Origin: Prostheceraeus crozeri
Taxonomy: Eukaryota > Platyhelminthes > Polycladida > Euryleptidae
Direction: 5' to 3'
DNA: 64,000 bases
Assembly: GCA_907163375.1 (NCBI GenBank)
Contig: CAJQUW010007079.1
Location: 55,753-119,752, forward strand
The translations under genes were made by a program, and so were the position numbers. Positions 60,368-64,000 of the stretch are shown here, piece after piece (the first letter of the stretch is position 1; every line of letters starts with the position of its first letter). The notes under the pieces were generated by a model, which made no database searches, was not told the DNA's origin, and saw nothing but the letters and a program-made list of their open reading frames with translations.

Positions 60368-63300
60368 TTATGTCAATACATCTCCTGAATGTGGTAGCGT
60401 GAGTTTTATTCTTTTGGGTGGAGGTATGTTTGTGTCAGGATGTCCATGTGGAAGAGATGTGTTATGTCCTATCCAACACCTCTTATCCTCCCATGCTGAA
60501 AGTGCTCGTTTCTTGAACGTGTACGTTTTCACAGAATGAACTTGAGATTTTAAGATTGTCATATTGACAAACGTTATAGTTTTATTTTTATAGGCCTTCT
60601 TATAGGACCGATGTTTCATTTTATGAACAATGGATTTTGATATACCTTTAGCACGCTTAATACTATCTGCACATTCTTTTAGTTTCATGGAATACATTTT
60701 AGGACGGAGGAGAATCATTTCATCTATTTCCTTTCCTGCTGTTTCATCCTTAAAACAACCAAGTTTGGCTTTATTCTGTATGGAATAGAGTGGATGAGTG
60801 GGATTGTAGTTAGATGTATCGAAATATTTTTCTAATGACTTACCTACTTCATTAAAATTTAAATCTTTTTGAGTGGTAATTCCTAAAAAGAAACTATCTG
60901 TATCACCACCCAGCAAGCGAACCTCTTTTACGAGAGGCATGGTTTTAATATTTTGTAGAAGAGTTGATACATTTCAAGCTTGGAATAATCTAAAACGGCT
61001 TGCCCAATATAGATGGGTTTGCACAACTCAACTTCTGATTTAATCATTTTAACACCTACAAGATCCTCATCGATGATGTCTCTATCAATGAAAAGAGGTG
61101 ATGAGGTCAATTTGTGATATTTTTGTTCATCAACGACTAGTTTGTAATTCATACGTTTTCTAACATCCTCCATGGTCTTTCCGAATAGACTATTATTCTT
61201 ATATTTATAAAAATCCTTTTCAAAATTATTTTGGGCGAGTGCACGTTTTTGACTGTTACTATCTATGTAGGTTTGAGGAAGGCTTTCTGTCTAAATTTGA
61301 TAATGCGGTGAACTGACTTTAGAAGCATGCCCATTTCTAAATAGAATTTTAATATGCAGAAGTGTACGAGATAATTTTTCTTATCATATTGGGTGAGTAA
61401 AAGTTTGCGGCATGGTTTGTACCTTGGCTGTCCACACTCTGTTAAGTTATTATGAAATTGTGACATGAATGGTGAAAACATATCTTCAGTCACTTCGCCA
61501 GATTCAGGTGCGAGTGGGAAATCAGCAGTTTTATTTTTAATACTATTTGGATAAATCAAATCCACTTCAAAATAATATCCCCAATCACCTTCATCTGGAA
61601 TATTCAGTATGTTTGAAGGGTTGGAGTAATACTCAAGCTCATTTTGATTTAACCAACTAAACTCGGAATGAGGTAGTGGTTTAGACAGTGAACTGCCATA
61701 TAAATTATTTTGGTCATAGTACTTTAGGTGGATATGATCATCACCTACTGTTTCAGATTTTATATGATGTTTATTTACAAATGTGAGACCACCGCGTATT
61801 CCGCGCTCAAATATATTATACATCTCCGGTCTTGTAAGAGATGAATGGTCTCACCAGTCATTTTAAAGGCTGATTTAAAGGACATGGCTGGTAGACTGAC
61901 AAAGTGGATAGGATCTAATTTGTCTTCTTCTAATGCCACTCGTCGAAACTCCTGAAAGACATCAGCCAGCAAAATGACATCTAATTCTAAGTAAGCGATC
62001 ATATAATCGCCAAACGTTTTACAATTAAATTTTAACCATGCCTCTTGAGCATGTTCATAGTCCTCTACTGGACAATCTTCACCCGTCAAATCGTTTTTGA
62101 ATTTGTCAATGGAAGGAAGGGTTGTTTCATTTAGTTTAGACATTGAGCTAAAATACGCATAAGGAAAGACTCCTTTGCGAGTGATTATTTCATCCGTTAA
62201 GTTTGGATAGTGTTTCTTCAAAGTTTGACTATGGGAAAGAAACTTGAGATTACGAACGAGAGAAGCTAGTGACGCTGACATGAATTGAAATGAATCTAAA
62301 AATTTTATTTCGAAGAAGACTGTCTTATTTTCTTTAGTTTTATCTACTGTACTTTTGCTGTCATTGCCATGAATTTTTTCTCTCGTTTGTGCTATTACAT
62401 TAAACTGCCACGATTTCATCTGGCTCAACCCTCCTTTTATGAGCATATGACTGTCATAGCCCTTAAAGTTATGAAAAATGACGGGTAGTACACGACGTCT
62501 CAACCTAAGTGAAAAGTTACATTTGGAGCAGAGTGCGTTTCTAAATTTACCAGTGATGTGATCATGATCACGCACTTTCTTAATTTTATCGTCATCAAAC
62601 GTTTTATGACATTTAGGACAGGATGTGCAACTTTCAAATTTTTGTTTGTCTTCATCTGACATATGTAGTGACTTACGCTGCAATTGGGAATCATATGATT
62701 GTTGAAATTTTGCAGCTTTATCGAGAAATTCTAGAAATTTTGAAATGCAATCTTCACCTTGCCAAGTATGCATTTTGTTTGTCTATTCCTAAAGTGGTCA
62801 TGCCATACTTCATAGCAGATATGGCTGCTGGCTTGTGGATGATATCATCAATGTAGCATTCTATGTCTGCGTAAATGACACGCAGGGACTTAATTCGTCA
62901 CCATTATCCCTATGTGAAAATATTTTATCTTTGGGCATGCGTTCCATTTGTAATTTACCTCGCTTGCACCATTCATAGTGAGTTTCAAATTTATCTTTAC
63001 TCCAAAATGAGCGGATGCAGCGGTCGCATACAAAATGTTCACCTCTTTTAGAGTGCCCCAAGTGAGTGTACAAGCGAGAGATTTTGGGAATACCACAGTA
63101 GTGCCATTCCTCGCTATCATCTTGTTTTACTAATAAGAGGTTGACTACACGTTCATAACAAGTTGAACGTGAATTATAGCGGGCACCCTTCAACCCCTTC
63201 TCCCACACGTGAACGACAATTTTAATCTTATTATGTTTTTCGAACGTTTCTACATCTTTGATTTTCATGTTGTTACTATCACAACCTTCAAAGTCTAGTT

Positions 63301-64000
63301 CATCCTCCCACTGTCTATAGCTATAGGTGCGATCTCGATGCGCGGTGATATCATTATAGTGAAGGATGGATAGGACTGCATATTTGAAACACTGTGATTT
63401 ACAATCAACATTGATGACAGCTTTCTTATTATACAACGTTTTTGGAAGTTTAAATGTGCCTCGAGCTGCATGACTTTCTAATAGGGAAATTTTGAATATG
63501 GCTGAGTCCACACCATCAAAAATGACAGCGCTGTCGCGTTGATTGAATTTATCTACATTTGATTTTAAACATTGAATGTGAAAATTTAGCCAAGACTCGC
63601 AGTCTACAACTTCGGTTGCGGAAGAGGAAGGAACATGAAACTGTATTCTCTCCGTCACTTGACCCGTTTGAAAATCTATTTTAATATATTTTAGTTTAAG
63701 GTAGATGAGCGCCTTCATTCTAAAATTGTCTAAATTATTGAAGAGCGCTTCGATAATGTTAGAATTTTGAAGGAGCCACTCAGGAAATTCTACAATTTGA
63801 GTATTGGACTCCATGCAGTAGTCGCGTACTAAATTATTATGTGAAACATTAATGAGGGAGATGGTAGAGGGACCGTTGGTGTAGTGATCATTTGCATGCG
63901 TGTGTTGAAGTCTGTGCGAAGATCGCTGAAAGTGACTATCAAAAGAAAGAGGGCACAAATCGCAAGGAAAGGAGATGTCATCGTCAGAATCAACTTCACC
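60368..64000 (-). pseudogene. Reversed copy of PolB (runs off the window)
   Basis: Mirror of 52111-55750 with all later motifs visible: GGDTDSFFLG, DQNNLYGSSLSK, YLELDVILLADVF, FHNFKGYDSHML, HYCGIPKISRLY. It is broken, with several breaks. Its 5' end lies beyond the window. Confidence 0.85.

Larger units (their letters stand above)
47220..64000. mobile_element. Second Polinton/adintovirus-like element, incomplete in window
   Basis: PolB with N-terminal C2H2 finger, two LPSN-family structural genes and small TATA-driven accessory genes mark it as Polinton-related. Its left end is not defined; 47220, the first promoter after the tandem array, is only a practical limit. No terminal repeat, integrase, ATPase, capsid or protease gene is in the window. 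It is a different lineage from the element at 6574-27439: the PolB and LPSN proteins are homologous but clearly diverged. The left arm has about one break; the right arm has several. Confidence 0.7.
58055..64000 (-). repeat. Right arm of the large palindrome (runs off the window)
   Basis: Reverse complement of the left arm. The first ~570 bp next to the centre are clearly more diverged than the remaining 5.4 kb, which is almost identical to the left arm. The window ends at the base matching 52111. Confidence 0.9.

Overview
The window is AT-rich animal nuclear DNA built almost entirely of mobile and virus-like elements. No convincing host gene was found. Spliceosomal GT-AG introns, TATA/CCAAT promoters, AATAAA signals, Tc1/mariner, hAT and Penelope-like elements, a Polinton and an interstitial TTAGGG tract all point to a metazoan. 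TTAGGG argues against most arthropods and nematodes, so a marine invertebrate (deuterostome or lophotrochozoan) is the best guess; the species cannot be named.

Layout. 1-3516: flanking DNA with nothing recognisable. 3517-6513: a Penelope-like element (RT plus GIY-YIG nuclease) as an inverted pair of two equal 1333-bp arms around a 331-bp single-copy core. 6574-27439: a 20.9-kb Polinton (Maverick) bounded by a perfect 6-bp target duplication (CTGATG) and 380-392-bp terminal inverted repeats, mostly whole. It carries the replication and integration genes (protein-primed PolB, integrase with chromodomain), the packaging ATPase, the capsid gene set and the adenain-like protease. Its accessory genes are a UBA-RING ubiquitin ligase of IAP type, a protein that reads as a two-repeat TATA-binding-protein (TBP) homologue, a neighbour with possible PC4-like folds, and a multi-exon coiled-coil gene. 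27446-31094: flanking DNA with a possible MITE. 31097-34142: a mariner-like element with a complete Tc1-like element (31165-32808) nested inside it. 34145-43303: old debris, including an eroded Polinton-type PolB on the minus strand, two inverted copies of an RT fragment, a coiled-coil gene remnant and a hAT-type MITE. 43826-44530: hAT transposase remnant. 44540-47040: a ~294-bp tandem repeat with poly-C tracts.

47220-64000: a second Polinton/adintovirus-like element. Three plus-strand genes (47829-50080) are each followed by the same ~140-bp block, which begins with a 16-nt stem-loop matching the replication-dependent histone mRNA 3'-end signal. Next come a small minus-strand gene, a PolB with two predicted 5' introns, and two paralogous structural genes on the minus strand. 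At about 58050 the sequence folds back, and everything from about 52111 onward is repeated in reverse up to the window end, giving a palindrome with arms of at least 5.9 kb. Integrase, ATPase, capsid and protease genes of this second element are not in the window.

How the genes fit together: Polinton 1 looks like a provirus-like package. Plus-strand genes make ATPase, integrase, capsid, core protein and protease; minus-strand genes make the polymerase and likely regulators. Promoters in both elements share TATATAAR boxes, often with CCAAT, CRE or AP-1-like motifs, so host Pol II transcription is implied. The two most novel signals are the histone-like 3' ends of element 2 and the TBP-like gene of element 1. 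All family calls come from reading motifs by eye; no search was run.
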